From: Tachypleus tridentatus
Lineage: Eukaryota; Arthropoda; Merostomata; Xiphosura; Limulidae
Length of the DNA stretch: 64,000 nt
NCBI RefSeq assembly: GCF_004210375.1
Contig: NC_134829.1
Location: 29,590,034 to 29,654,033 of the forward strand
Reading direction: 5' to 3'
Part shown: positions 35,061 through 47,290 of the stretch, in pieces
How the letters are laid out: each line of letters starts with the position of its first letter
Numbering within the stretch: the stretch's first letter is position 1
Position numbers and translations under genes: made by a program
Notes under the pieces: model-generated
Databases searched by the model: none
Seen by the model: only the letters and a program-made list of their open reading frames with translations
What the model was told of the DNA's origin: nothing

Positions 35061-35370
35061 ATGAACAAAGCTCAAAAGCTGGTGATTAAATAACTTAGTT
35101 TGGTGCTTTTGTAAACTATATGTCTTAAAGTTTATATAACTCAACGATGAAAATGTCTCGTTTTCCTTTTTTGTACAGCAACCACTAATTTAATACATTG
35201 TTTAAACCTGTAACGAAAATAAATAACATAAATTATTAGGGTATTTTCATTGATTATGAACTGCCAGGAAATTATAATCCATGTAATGAGGGGTGGAATG
35301 AAGGATGTGAGAAAGGTAAGAAGTGACAATAACAACAGTGTTAAAGATGATATTACGCAATCAATATAAA

Positions 35371-35935
35371 CAGTACGCTTGCGTTTCTCTGCCCAGAACT
35401 CTTCACGAATTTCTCAGTCAAACGCTACGAATCTCATACGAGGAATTTAGATTGTATATTGGCTTTTTCATTCAGATTTACATTACGCGTTTTTTTGCTT
35501 AGTCTAACTCTTCAATGCAATGAGTATGGTGCGTGTAATGTAATGGTTCACCAATTACATTTTTAGTTGTTGTTCTTTTCTGTTTGCAAAATATTTCACA
35601 CAATCGAACTGTCCGCGTGTAATTTCCTGAAAAAACAACAAAGAAAACATGACACTAAATACAAACTGTGTGGAAATTTTCGACTTATTTCGGTCTAAAA
35701 TACACATGCACAGCTCTTTCAAAACCACATGCTTAGCACTTAGTGGACATACATTCAGACGTTTCTGTATACTCAGCTATGTTTACCTTTATTACAACTT
35801 TACATTTACTTTACTTTGCAATAATTTAGATTCGGCTCGTTTCAAAAACTACTACAAACACCTTTTAGGTACTTTTGTCTTTACTAGGGATTTCATTATT
35901 CGTTTTGTGTGAGTTTCTTTGTTTCAACTGGTAAA
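35371..35935. repeat. Old dispersed repeat, copy 2 (~0.6 kb)
   Basis: Same block order as 4470-5060 (CTAAAATACACATGC ... TCAGACGTTTCTG ... GTGAGTTTCTTTGTTTCA). An 87-codon ORF (35649-35912) lies in it but is not shared with copy 1. Confidence 0.75.
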
Positions 35936-36570
35936 GCTTGGTGTTGCTAGAGAATGTTTTACAAAATGATTTGGGGAGTTGAACGAACAAATGGCAAGTA
36001 AGTTTTGATTACAATAAAACACAAGGTAATAATGTTGGTTATCACAAATTGAATGATAAGTATAACTTTGATCTGAATAACTTTAACAGTGTTATGAAAC
36101 AAACACAAAAGAATCTTGGTGTAATGGTTCATCAGTTTCTTAAGCCATTCAAGTTGTGTACTTGTGCTAGTAAAAGGACAAATAGGATTTTTGGTTGAAT
36201 CCATGAAATATTAAACACGAATCTAAAACGGTTATGATTTCATTTTATAGGCCATTGATCAAGCCAAATGTGGAGTAATGTGCTCAGTCTTGGGTTCATG
36301 TCTTACGAAGGACATTGCGTTGTTGGAAAGGATTTAAAGGAGGGATACTAGAACGACCGTGAGATGGAAAAGGAGTCGTCATAGGAGGGCAGATTAAGAT
36401 CTCTGAAATTGTTTCATCTTGAAAAATAAAAAAAGAGAAACTAGAAGAGATATCATCGAGGTGTTTAAGATTGTTAAGAGAAGCTAAAATGCTTATGCAT
36501 CATGTTTTTGGTTATGAGAATGGTAGGAGTAGAGAACATAAATATAAATTTTGGCAAAGTAGATTTGTGT
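35936..36570. other. Upstream DNA, nothing recognised
   Basis: Moderately purine-rich (GGAAAGGATTTAAAGGAGGG ... GAGATGGAAAAGGAG). No repeats or exon signals seen. Confidence 0.4.
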
Positions 36571-36846
36571 TTTGTGTTTTTGTGAATTTCGCACAAAGCT
36601 ACTCAAGGGCTATCTGTGCTAGCCGTCCCTAATTTAGCAGTGTAAGACTAGAGGGAAGACAGCTAGTCATCACCACCCACAGTCAACTCTTGGACTACTC
36701 TTTTACCAACGAATAGTGGGATTGACCGTCACATTATAACGCCCTCACGGCTGAAAGGGCGAGCATGTTTAGTGCGACTGGGATTCGAACCCGAGATCCT
36801 CGGATTACGAGTCGAACGCCTTAACCCACTTGGCCATGCTGGGCCC
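36571..36846 (-). mobile_element. Thr-SINE, full length
   Basis: Tail at the left and head ending GGCCATGCTGGGCCC. Well preserved, with B box GGGATTCGAACCC in reverse. Confidence 0.93.
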
Positions 36847-37224
36847 AAGCAAAGTAGAAGACATCTTCAGCTAAGCCAATTTTATTTTTCTCTAAAGATG
36901 GTAACCCTTTCGAATGAATTTCTTCAGGTGTCGTAGATGCAGTTAATTTAAAGTGAGTTTAAGATAAAATTTGGCAAATATTATGAATGATAAGAAGTGA
37001 ATTAAGTAGTTTACTTTTATTCTAAAGGTCCCTTGTTGTGTTTATGTTATATATATGTACATATGAGATAAGAGAAAATTAGAACTACGACATGAGTCAT
37101 CTTTGCTGGTCAAGATTCATATTAAAACTTCTTGAAAAACGCGCAGAAATTCCAATACTCAAAATTGTAATTCTCTATATTGTTTGAATGATCAAACTCA
37201 GGACATTTGTCAATTCAGTTATAT

Positions 37225-37470
37225 TCCCAAACGCGTCATACGAAAAGGTGTGAGCCATCTTACTCAGCTCATCACGATAAGGTTAACCACTTATTACTGT
37301 GATATGATTACATAAAATATCATATCAAAAGGTGTGGGCCGTCTTACATAACCGATCCAGACATAGTTAGCTACCAGTTAATGTCACAAGAGTATTGTAC
37401 GCATCATATCAAAACGTGTGAGCTGTCAACTACAACTGATCTAGATATGGTTAAGATGGTTGGAATTGGT
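37225..37470. repeat. ~90-bp degenerate triplicate
   Basis: CGAAAAGGTGTGAGCCATCT, TCAAAAGGTGTGGGCCGTCT and TCAAAACGTGTGAGCTGTCA occur at about 37231, 37325 and 37412. Confidence 0.75.
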
Positions 37471-37497
37471 ACACACCATCAATTTTACAACTCTAAT

Positions 37498-37616
37498 GGT
37501 ACCACCGTGGATTAGCGGTAAATTTACGGAATATTAACAGTAGAAATTGAGGCTTTGATTCCCCAGAAGGACAAAGTGCAGACAACCCATTGTGTATTTT
37601 TGTGCTAAAACAACCT
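37498..37616 (+). mobile_element. SINE-B copy, diverged
   Basis: Head ACCGTGGATTAGCGGTAAAT, GGCTTTGATTCCCC as B-box remnant, tail CATTGTGTATTTTTGTGCT. Confidence 0.65.
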
Positions 37617-37735
37617 TAAAGTTGCTATCGCATGTCTATAACAAGAATTCCTAATTTTGAGGCCAAGTACAGGAATAGAAAAATGAAATATACGTTTTAA
37701 TATGTACGAGAAGTTAAAAATATTACATAAACTTA

Positions 37736-37880
37736 GGACATCATGAAACAAGTACCTCAAATTAGGACATCATGAAACAAGTACCTCAAATTAGGACATC
37801 ATGAAACAAGTACCTCAAATTAGGACATCATGAAACAAGTACCTCAAATAAGGACATGATGAAACAAGTACCTCAAACAC
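37736..37880. repeat. 29-bp tandem array
   Basis: Five copies of AGGACATCATGAAACAAGTA then CCTCAAATT. Nearly perfect. Confidence 0.96.
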
Positions 37881-37939
37881 ATCAAAACATTCATAAATGA
37901 TAACATTATGATATCTTATAATCTGTGTTGAGATAAATC

Positions 37940-38065
37940 AATCATTATGGTAAGATATTTCAAACTCTGCAGTAAATTAAACATTATGTTAAGATATTTC
38001 AAACTATGTAATAAGTTAAACATTATGTTAAGATATTTCAAACTATGTAATAAGTTAAACATTGT
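37940..38065. repeat. 39-bp tandem array
   Basis: Three copies of AAACATTATGTTAAGATATT then TCAAACTATGTAATAAGTT. It grades into related degenerate sequence to about 38270. Confidence 0.88.
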
Positions 38066-38287
38066 GGTAAGATAAAGAAAATACTACTGTAAAATAAATG
38101 GAAAATTACTGTTAGGTTACTTAAAAATTATGATAAGATAAATATTATTGTAAGATAACTTAAACATTATGATAAGGTAAATCAAACAACAATGTTAGAT
38201 AGTTTAAATATTGTTGTAGATAAATCAAATGTTACTATAGGATATCTTAAACATTATGTTAACTTAAATACTTTAATCAAAGGAGGA

Positions 38288-38850
38288 GATGACTTGATAA
38301 ATATTATATTATAGAAAGTATTGAGATATAAGTGAGGTTTATGACCTGATAAATATTGTCTTATAGAAAATATTGAGACATAAGTAAGCTTTATGACCTC
38401 ATAAATATTGTATTATAGAAAGTTCTGAGACATAAGTAAGATTTATGACCTGAAAAATATTACATTATAGAAAGTATTGAGATATAAGTAAGCTTTATGA
38501 CCTGATAAATATTGTATTATAGAAAGTTCTGAGACATAAGTAAGCTTTATGTCCTGATAACTATTGTATTATAGAATGTTTTGAGATATAAGTAAGCTTT
38601 ATGACCTGATAAATATTGTGTTATAGAAAGTATTGAGACATAAGTAAGCTTTATGACCTGATAAATATTGTATTATAGAAAGTTCTGAGACATAAGTAAG
38701 CTTTATGTCCTGATAACTATTGTATTATAGAAAGTTCTAAGACATAAGCAAGCTTTATGTCCTGATAAATATTGTACTATAGAAAGTATTGAGACACAAG
38801 CAAGCTTTATGTCCTGATAAATATTGTATTGTAGAAAGTTCTGAGACATG
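38288..38850. repeat. 52-bp tandem array
   Basis: About eleven copies of a unit with TTATGACCTGATAAATATTG, TATTATAGAAAGTTCTGAGA and CATAAGTAAGC, at 52-bp steps. Confidence 0.95.
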
Positions 38851-38869
38851 AATAATCTTCTTTATGAGA

Positions 38870-39480
38870 TAACTGTAAAGCGACAATTCTTCTCCTCCCA
38901 CTAGCTTCTGTATTGCCTCATTAATTCATCTAGAATTCTGCAAGTGCTGGAAACGAGCCACAGAAGAATGCGTTTCGCAAATTAAAGTTAGTATTTCACT
39001 TCTACAACATACAAATTACTGAACAACCAAACACAAACAGTGCACATGGTGACATGTTTGTCCAAACATTACATCCACTGAAAACTCGAACATTGTTGGT
39101 AGGTTATCTTTAATTACATTTATTTTCTCTGTTGCTGTGAACGAGGATATCTTACTTAACATCGCGGCGAAGCAACGTAGAAATTCTAATCAGCTAACAA
39201 ACACGTTCTGGAATTCTTTATCTATATGTGACGGTAACTTGAGATGTTTTCGCCCTGGTGTATCATGCGGGCCGTGAAATGTTTTTTCCGTGAGCGAACA
39301 GCAAGTTGGCTTGTGTCTTTAATTAGCTGTGACGTAGCCTCAGACATAAATCTGATGATGTCGCTTTGAAAGTGTAAGAATGAACACTCTTGTAATTAGC
39401 GTAAAAACTGTCTTCCGTCTGAATTTTTCAGTCCACGGCAAAGAGATCCGTGTGGCCTCGTGTCAGCCTTGTAGTTCAGG
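38870..39480. promoter_or_regulatory. Unique block with homeodomain-type motifs, candidate enhancer
   Basis: Non-repetitive DNA wedged between tandem arrays. It includes TTTAATTAGCTGTGACGTAG, TTGTAATTAGCG, ACATAAATC and TTTATCTATA, that is, TAAT-core homeodomain sites, a CRE-like TGACGTA and a caudal/Abd-B-like core. It is about 23 kb upstream of the Iroquois leader. Proposed from composition and motif density only; function unproven. Confidence 0.3.
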
Positions 39481-39499
39481 AACAATGAGTCATGCATAA

Positions 39500-39690
39500 T
39501 CTACACTTCTATAAACTGCAAAGTGTAACAGTGACATTCCGTAACAATGAATCTTGAAGTATTGCAGAGTGTAACAATGATGTTCCATAACAATCAACAG
39601 CATTATGGTTTAAAATAACATAAACTACATTTGCGTAAACTGCAAGCTGTAATAATGACGTTCCGTAATAATCACATGATATGTAGTATA
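39500..39690. repeat. Degenerate ~60-bp repeat
   Basis: AAACTGCAAAGTGTAACAGT, GCAGAGTGTAACAATGATG and AACTGCAAGCTGTAATAATG are variants of one phrase, each followed by GTTCCGTAACAAT. Confidence 0.7.
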
Positions 39691-39857
39691 CGCTTTATGA
39701 TAAATTATTCAATGTTCTTTTTTAGTAACTACGATATTTTATTTGAATAACTAACCCCAAAACTAGTCATGAAACTCCATGATGATCAATAATAACCGCT
39801 GAATGTTTATATATAAAGCGTAACATTGATCCGTCATAATAACTATTGTGGCCTTAC

Positions 39858-40390
39858 TGTGATGAACCATGGTTATTACTCAAGGACAATGCGACGTAAC
39901 TATGATGAACCATGGTTTTTAGTCAAGGATCATGTGGTGTAACTGTGATGAACCATAGTTATTACTCAAGAACAATGCGACGTAACTATGATGAACCATG
40001 GTTTTTAGTCAAGGACAATGCGGCGTAACTATGATGAACCATGGTTTTTAGTCAAGGATCATGTGGTGTAACTGTGATGAACCATAGTTATTACTCAAGG
40101 ACAATGCGGCGTAACAATGATGAACCATGGTTTTTACTCAAGGATCATGTGGTGTAACTGTGATGAACCATGGTTATTACTCAAGGACAATGCAGCGTAA
40201 CTATGATGAACCGTGGTTTTTACTCAAGGATCATGTAATATAATTATGAGTAATCATGGTTATTAGTCAAGGACTAATGAAACATTGTTTCAAGGACCGT
40301 GTAGCCTGATTATGAGGAACCGTGGTAATCACTCAAGGACCGTGTAACGTAACTTTGATGGAATGGTTATTACTTCAGGACCATGTAGAG
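39858..40390. repeat. 43-bp array with 86-bp higher-order periodicity
   Basis: About twelve 43-bp units (GATGAACCATGGTTATTACT then CAAGGACAATGCGGCGTAAC). Two variants, ...ATCATGTGGTGTAACTGTG and ...ACAATGCGACGTAACTATG, alternate over much of the array, giving an 86-bp dimer. Confidence 0.93.
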
Positions 40391-40907
40391 AAGCATGACG
40401 TTCTTTAATAAAATCTATTGTAAATGTCTATCTTTTTTTTCTAATGGTAGCCTCATACCCTTCCAAATTTCTGTCTCTGAAAATCATATTTACAACAGAA
40501 TTAACAGCGTTTAACAAATATCTGTTATCAAATATTCTGTTTGTGTAAACGTACTTTGTAGTCACAGCGAGAAAAACCTATACACTGGACAGCTGAAGTA
40601 AAGAAAAATGTAATTAACCACTATTCAGTCTTTTACACTATATAGCCACACAATAACACTATATTTATATATTTATTAAATGCTTATCACGTTTATAATT
40701 TAACAGTTATCGATGCTCAATGTAGATTTAAAACATATATTATTCTCTTCCTAATTATGGTTTTGACACATTTCAAAAATATTTGAAGAAAAAAGAGAAC
40801 ATTTAAGATTCGATGTTCATGAGGTAATTAAGAAATGACAACAAACTTTCTGTTTATGTTCTGGAAAATACAGTTTCACTATTGTTTGAATGAAGCTTTG
40901 AAGAATT
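40391..40907. other. AT-rich DNA
   Basis: Nothing recognised. Confidence 0.5.
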
Positions 40908-41179
40908 GTTTGTTTTTTAAATTTCGCGCAAAGCTACTCGAGGGCTATCTGCGCTAGCCTCCCTAATTTAGCAGTGTAAGACTAGAGGGAAGGCAGCTAT
41001 TCATCACCACCCACCGCCAACTCTTAGACTACTCTTTACCAATTAATAGTGGGATTGACCGTCACTTTATAACGCCCCCACGGCTGAAAGGGCGAGCATG
41101 TTCGGTGTGACCGGGATGCCAACCCGCGATCCTCAGATTACGAGTCGCACGCCTAAACCCGCCGGGCCATGCTGGGCCA
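40908..41179 (-). mobile_element. Thr-SINE, full length
   Basis: Tail AATTTCGCGCAAAGCTACTC, head ending GGCCATGCTGGGCC. The B-box strand reads GGGATGCCAACCC, so the box is mutated. Confidence 0.92.
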
Positions 41180-41242
41180 GCCTTGAAAAAGAAAATGTTA
41201 TAATTTAGATTAAAAACAAAACTCTTATTCAAGTATGTTAAA

Positions 41243-41497
41243 GACTAGACATGGCCAAGTGGTTAAAGCATTCGACTTGTAATTGGCGGGTTCGAATCCC
41301 CGTCACACTAAACATGCTCGCCATTTCAGCGATGGGGGCGTTATAATTTGACGGTCAATCACTATTCGTTGATAAAAGAGTAGCTCAGGAGTTGGCGGTG
41401 GGTGGTGATGACTAGTTGCCTTTCCTCTAGTCTTACACTGCTAAATTAGGGACGGCTAGCTTTGCGCGAAATTCAAAAGAAAACCAAACAAACCAAA
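41243..41497 (+). mobile_element. Thr-SINE, body deletion
   Basis: Head ACATGGCCAAGTGGTTAAAG and B box GGTTCGAATCCCC intact. The segment GCGCAGATAGCCCTCGTGTA is missing between GGCTAG and CTTTGCGCG. Confidence 0.9.
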
Positions 41498-41961
41498 GGT
41501 ATGTTAAAATAAGATGAAAAATGTATAATACATTAAAGGAATTCTAAAAAAAAAATAATATTTTTTCTGGAGGTTGGATCTCGTAAACTGTTTTCACAAA
41601 GTTATCTAAAAGTCCTTACCATTTTATCTTTGTTTTATCAGTTGTTTCCTGCTCTGTTTTCCGGCCTTCCCTTATCATGCTGAATAAACTGTACTCTGTC
41701 ATCTGCTTATCATAAGAATAAGACAGTGGAATGCCTCGGAATGAGACAGAAGGTCAAAACCCCGTCGCACGTGAAATTGTAATAAATGAAGTGATTCAGA
41801 CAAGATGTCACATTAGGGGCGATAGAAGTCGCTTGATACAAATATGTTCAAGCCCTCCTTCATCCATCTCCAGTGATGGCGATGATGTGTATTAGTCATT
41901 CTGCTGCCATCCAGCCTCACTTGAAACACTGTTTAAATTAACAAAACATTTATTATAAAAA
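41498..41961. other. Unique upstream DNA
   Basis: 41750-41940 is slightly GC-richer unique sequence with no ORF; possible conserved non-coding DNA. Confidence 0.35.
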
Positions 41962-42162
41962 AAAACAACTCAAGTAATAATAGATTATTATGAGGTAAAC
42001 AACTCAAGTAATAATAGATTATTATGAGGTAAACAACTCAAGTAATAATAGATTATTATGAGGTAAACAACTCAAGTAATAATAGATTATTATGAGGTAA
42101 ACAACTCAAGTAATAATAGATTATTGTGAGGTAAACAACTCAAGTAATAATAGATTATTGTA
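41962..42162. repeat. 34-bp tandem array
   Basis: Six near-perfect copies of AATAATAGATTATTATGAGG then TAAACAACTCAAGT. The first 18 bases are themselves a near-palindrome. Confidence 0.96.
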
Positions 42163-42374
42163 TAGATAAGAAAATTGTCCGAATTATCCGACTACACATA
42201 ATTTTGTTTCTAACGAGTTGACCCATATCAGGGGAGATTCTACAATGTTCGAGCAAGAATAACTCTCTAAATATATTTACGAAATAGTATATGTTTTTAT
42301 TGAATAAACGTTCGTTGGCAAACTAGAAAAATAAAAGTTAATTTCTATATATTTACAACATTCTAAAAGGTCTG

Positions 42375-42484
42375 CAGTTTGTTTATTGTGAACTACACGA
42401 TGGAGTATCTGTGTTGTGCTCACAGCGGGGATAAAAACCTAAGTTTTAGTGTTAGTAAATATCAAGCTACCCGCTGAGCCATAA
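42375..42484 (-). mobile_element. SINE-B/D copy
   Basis: Tail-side TTATTGTGAACTACACGATG, GTATCTGTGTTGTGCTCACA body, head remnant GCTACCCGCTGAGCCAT. It combines features of both subfamilies. Confidence 0.65.
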
Positions 42485-42950
42485 CAACTCTGCGTTAGCC
42501 ATTAATAATTTTAAATGGATAGACTACAGAAATGGGAGCTAGTTAACTGTACCCAGCGCCAACTGTTGGACTACTCTAATCTGTATTTTTATATTACACC
42601 TACAACTCCAAACTGAGGAGTTTATTTATGTATTTATTTGCTACAAAAGAAGGAAGTCACGAATCTTCGAATCCACAACCTGGCATACTACCAACTACAC
42701 CCCTCCCAATCTCAATTAATTTATTGTGTGCCAGTCTTCTGCAAATCTTTATATAAGTTAAAATATTTAATTTATTAAACCCTTCATAAATCTACTAACT
42801 TGATGAAAGGTTCCTCATAACAATAGGACACCACACTTGTATACAAATTATGATAAATGGAATCTAATTTTCTTGTATAGAAAAGGTAATTTTCTCTCTT
42901 GCTGAATATTAGAATGTTTTAACTACTTTTTTTCTAGCTCAGACTTGAAA
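42485..42950. other. AT-rich DNA with SINE debris
   Basis: CCAGCGCCAACTGTTGGACT at 42555 is a Thr-SINE body scrap on the minus strand. Nothing else seen. Confidence 0.4.
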
Positions 42951-43068
42951 CAACCCCCTGGTGTCACAGCGGACTGACAACGTTAGTAACGTGGTTTTGA
43001 TACTCGTGGTGGGAATAGCATAGGTGACCTAATGTGTTGCTTTGTACTTAACTGCAAACAAACAAAAT
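42951..43068 (+). mobile_element. SINE-B copy
   Basis: CCCCCTGGTGTCACAGCGG head, GATACTCGTGGTGGGAATAG, tail GTGTTGCTTTGTACTTAACT. Confidence 0.75.
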
Positions 43069-43435
43069 ACCTGAAATATGTTATTCTTTAATTATATTCC
43101 AATTACAATAAGAAAATCGTCATATCTTTGTAATTCGATATTTCAAAAACAGAGAACACATAAACGTGAGTTACAGTATAATGTTTATCTGTCAGAAACT
43201 ATGTTCATTATAATTTGAAAATTTCTGACTGTTTTTGATCTTCCTACGAACTGTGCAGAAGAAGTTTGGTATCTTTGAAATGATAAATAGTCTTAATGAC
43301 TGTATTTTATTTTTGATGGCTAAGTTTTAATATTTCTCTAATCTAGGCTTCTTTCTTTGATAACTATCACGTAATATATAATAGTGGTTTACTCATAACT
43401 GTAAGATTCTAATTATTTTGAACATAATATAATAT

Positions 43436-43780
43436 AATCATTTTACTACTAGGAGCTTCGCTCTTGACTAGGTGATTCTCATATTAATCTAATCACAGTA
43501 CTGCTCTGGATATTATCTTGGACTGGATGATTCGTACTAATTAAAATTATTTTATTATTAGGGACAACATCTTGAACAAGGTGGATCTTATGCTTAACGT
43601 AATCACTTTGCTATTAAAGACACCATATTGTACAAAATGATTCTTATACTTAACATAATCATTTTATTATTATGGACACCATCTTCTACTAGAGATTATT
43701 ATACGTAATATTTTTTTTCACTAGGGACATCATTCTGTACTCAGTATTATTATTTAGCTACTAGGGATACCATCGTAGAC
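43436..43780. repeat. ~62-bp degenerate tandem array
   Basis: Repeating AATCATTTTATTATTAGGGA then CACCATCTTGTAC and GATTCTTATACTTAA; about six diverged copies. Confidence 0.75.
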
Positions 43781-44815
43781 AAGACTACTTGCAAGGCGAT
43801 TAGTAAGTAAATTTCACCATCAAGACACTTGAGAAAGGCTTAACTCGGTATACGTGATGAGATGATTTTGGTTAAATGTTTTTTTTATGTTTTTCTTGCC
43901 GACAACGTCATGACCTCAGCTGATACAAACGAAAACCACTCACATGTTCAAGGTTATGAGGAAACGGATGCTGAAAGAAGCTTTTGATTAGAACATCAGT
44001 TGGCAATAAGGCAGAACGGATTTGTTTCAAAGCCACCGTAGTCCGTGTTTGGGTATGTGTTAAACGGGGTTAAGTGGTGTTATTTTACAGTACAGTTTCT
44101 TTGTAACTTTATCGGTAAAGCTTCTACGAATACATTGGATAAAGTTTCATGTTAATTAGTAAGTATTTCTCTACCCGAGCTTTATATACAAACCAACTCA
44201 AGAGGGAGAAGAAAAAAACATGTCTTAATGTTAATCTAACTATAACAAGACTTTATGAAAATTGTAACACTTACTAACAGCTAGAAATCGTCGTATTCAA
44301 AATGACTATAAAACACCCAAAAGAAGGCTCTTTTCCGAGTGTTATGTGGGATAAAATAACTATATATGTTACTTCATGTCTTTCTTAAATAAGATCACCT
44401 TACAATAATATGTCTTGTACAAGAAGTAATGTTCATAACAATTATAGTGAAGCTTTATTAACAAAATTATCACTAAGAACCACTGTTGATAAATTTTACC
44501 AATTTTTCTGGAAGTACATCATAAGTATTCCTCTTACTTCTTCCCTTCCAACCTGTTCTTTCTCTTTGTAAAACATCACACATGCAACATTTCCAGTACA
44601 ACAAGTACATAGCTGATAAGCCCATGACATTTATTACGCAATAAAAAACAACAAATAAGTAATCACACTCCATAAATACTGGAGTAAGCACCGTAGACCT
44701 TCCAGATTTTGAGTAAAACAATAGAAATTTACTGTTTCATGGGTAAAACAGCTTCACTGTAAACAGAAGAAAAAAAAATATATTATTTGTTTATTTACTT
44801 GAATAATAATTTATG
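43781..44815. other. Upstream DNA, no gene recognised
   Basis: 43900-44050 is unique with TGACCTCAGCTGATAC (MARE-like half sites). An 82-codon minus ORF (44473-44721) has a hydrophobic stretch but no domain or splice support. Confidence 0.35.
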
Positions 44816-44946
44816 TTTGTTTTGTTTATTTGTTGTTAAGCACAAAGCCGCAGAAAGGGCTATTTGTGTTCTGCCCACCACGATTATCAAAACTCGGTTT
44901 CTAGCGTTTTAGGTTTGCAGGTATACCATTGTGCCATTGGGCTGTG
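44816..44946 (-). mobile_element. SINE-B copy
   Basis: GTTAAGCACAAAGCCGCAGA tail, TGTGTTCTGCCCACCACG, head ending CATTGGGCTGTGG. Confidence 0.82.
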
Positions 44947-45000
44947 GTAGTGATAGTAGGGGTAATGTTTTATGAAAATAAATGGTTAGACGACGAGGTT

Positions 45001-45195
45001 AGAGTCTCGTGTAGTTCAAATATGGTCTTCTGTAGCTTGTGTAACTAACCTACTCTTAACTAAATAGCGGGATTAACTGTCACTCTTATAATGCACTCAC
45101 AACTCAGTGTGCGAAGCGTGTTTGACAGCACAACGTCACGAACGTGAGTCTTTTCTATCCTTTGTCCGATGTGTTAATCACTTAGTCTGGCTAAA
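45001..45195 (-). mobile_element. Very diverged Thr-SINE
   Basis: TAGCGGGATTAACTGTCACT, TATAATGCACTCACAACTCA and GTTAATCACTTAGTCTGGC keep the order of the Thr-SINE body and head. Confidence 0.6.
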
Positions 45196-45297
45196 ACCAA
45201 ACTGGTTCATAAGCTTGGAATGTTGCAAGAACCAAAAAAAATAGCACGATTTGTTGGTTGAATTCAATACTTCAGCGTTATATGATTAAGCATTGGC

Positions 45298-45564
45298 TTG
45301 GTTTGTTTTAAATTTCGCGCAAAGTTACACGAGGGCTGTCTGCGCTAGTCGTCTCAAATTTAGCAGTGTAGAACTAGAAGGAAGGCATCTGGTCATCACC
45401 ACCCACCGCTAGCTCTTGAGCTACTCTTTTATCAATGAATGGTGGGATTGATCGTCAATTTATAACGCCCCCACGGCTAAAATAACGAGCATGTTTGGTG
45501 CGACGGGAACTCGAACCCACGACCCTTGGATTACGAGTCGAGTGCCTTAATCATCTGGCCATGA
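45298..45564 (-). mobile_element. Thr-SINE, full length
   Basis: Tail AATTTCGCGCAAAGTTACAC, head TTAATCATCTGGCCATG. The terminal GGGCC is lost. Confidence 0.9.
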
Positions 45565-45716
45565 TTAAATAAGAGGTCAGTTTGTACACAACATCTTAAC
45601 AAATTTAAGAGCCCAGATTTATTAAACTGATTATGGCTATACGTACAAAGAAATACGGAGGCGCAGAACAGACTGAGTATTTTGGTTAGGCTGTTATTCA
45701 ACCTGATATCTCAATC

Positions 45717-45855
45717 AAGTCATGCTAGGCTAGTAATTCTTGGTGATATTCTTCTGTAAGTGTGAAAGCTTAAAACAGTAATTATCTAGGTTCAATCCTC
45801 GCAATTGTCACAGCGCAAATAGCCCACTTTAGAGCTTTGAGGTTAATAACAAAAT
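45717..45855 (+). mobile_element. SINE-B copy, diverged
   Basis: TAGGTTCAATCCTCGCAATT around the B box, CACAGCGCAAATAGCCCAC body, TTAGAGCTTTGAGGTTAAT tail. Confidence 0.55.
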
Positions 45856-46050
45856 ATGTTGTGCAACGTACTGCAATTCAAATTTTGTAATCATTTTCGA
45901 GAAAGGACACAGAGTATTAGTCCAATACCAGCATATAGAGTAATATACGTCCAAAAGGAAATCTGAATAAAGCAAATTTATTTTATCACTATTTAATATC
46001 GAAAAATTTGTGTAAAAGATAGATTGCAAAACTGCTTGGCAGAATGTTAA

Positions 46051-46324
46051 TTTGTTTGCTTGTTATTAAGTACAAAGCTACACGAGGGCTATCTGCGCTA
46101 GCCGTTCTTAATTTAACAGTGTAAGAACAGAAGGAAGGCAGCTATTCATCACCCCCAACCGTCAACTCTTGGGCTACTCTTTTGCCAACGAATAGTGGAA
46201 TTGACTGAAACCTTATCACGCCCCCACGGCCGAAAAGGCGAGTATGTTTGGTGTGACGAGGACTCGAACCCGCGACCCTCGGATTACGAGTCGAGCGCCT
46301 TAACCACCTGGCCATGCCAGGTCA
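46051..46324 (-). mobile_element. Thr-SINE with a SINE-B-like tail
   Basis: The body and head are Thr-SINE (ends GGCCATGCCAGGTC). The extreme 3' end reads TTATTAAGTACAAAGCTACAC on the plus strand, closer to the SINE-B tail than to AATTTCGCGCAAAGC. It is directly followed by another copy. Confidence 0.85.
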
Positions 46325-46325
46325 G

Positions 46326-46529
46326 CTACATCTGTGCTAGCCGTTCCTAAGTTACCAGTGCTAGACTAGAAGAAAGGCAACTATTCAGCACCGCCAATTC
46401 TCTTACCAAGGAATAGTGGGATTGACAGTGACATTATAACACTCCCACGGCTGAAAGGGACCTGGATTCGAATCCTTGACCCTTAGTTTGAGAGTGGAGA
46501 GCTTTAACTACCTGGCCATGCCAGGCCAG
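46326..46529 (-). mobile_element. Thr-SINE, truncated, abutting the previous copy
   Basis: Starts in the body (CTGTGCTAGCCGTTCCTAAG) and ends at the head GGCCATGCCAGGCC. The two SINEs lie head to tail in the same orientation with about one base between. Confidence 0.85.
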
Positions 46530-47030
46530 CTCTGTTCTTTGGAACCTTATACCACTACCCTAATTAAATGATGCACTGATATATTATTATGCTTCAGGGT
46601 CATGTGTTACTTCAATAAGTCTATTTTAAATACTATAGTCATATAGTTGAAATATTATTACATCCACTCAGTTCATTTATTTGTATTTGTTTTTGAGCCA
46701 AATTGAAAACCTGTGTACAAGTAAATACTTTAGAAAACAAACAAACAATAAAATAAAACGGACTTCATTTACTTCCCAAAATAAGTTAAATGTTGTGTTA
46801 CTAAGTAGTTATACTTAAAAATAAATATCATTCGTTTAGTTAGCTGATTTTGTTTTATTTATTTCATTGCTCTGATCAATACGTATATATTTATACCTAT
46901 AGAACAATTTTAAGAAGAAGAGATGGTTTAACAAGAAATGCTCCTTGATAAGGTGTCAGAATAACCTATGGTGATCAGGTTATAGCCGGCTTACTCTGTA
47001 ACTGTTTCTAGCTATAATTCATTATTTTCG
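46530..47030. other. AT-rich DNA
   Basis: Nothing recognised. Confidence 0.5.
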
Positions 47031-47290
47031 ATCAGGGTGACATCAGTGACACAATACGGCGTCCAGCCGTGTAGAATAGAGAGGGCTTGAGATTTCCCAG
47101 GATACTGCAAGAAGGAAATATGGTGTCCGACACATGGTCGTCAGTTTGATAATGATCACTAGGTGGCCAAATGTCGCTGATTATAACTTGGCTCCGAGAA
47201 AAATTCTGTCTGTGACCATGATAGATGTCCAAGTGTGATGTCTCTACCTCCAACGGCTGATCCTAGCGTGATAACATCGTACACACTCAC

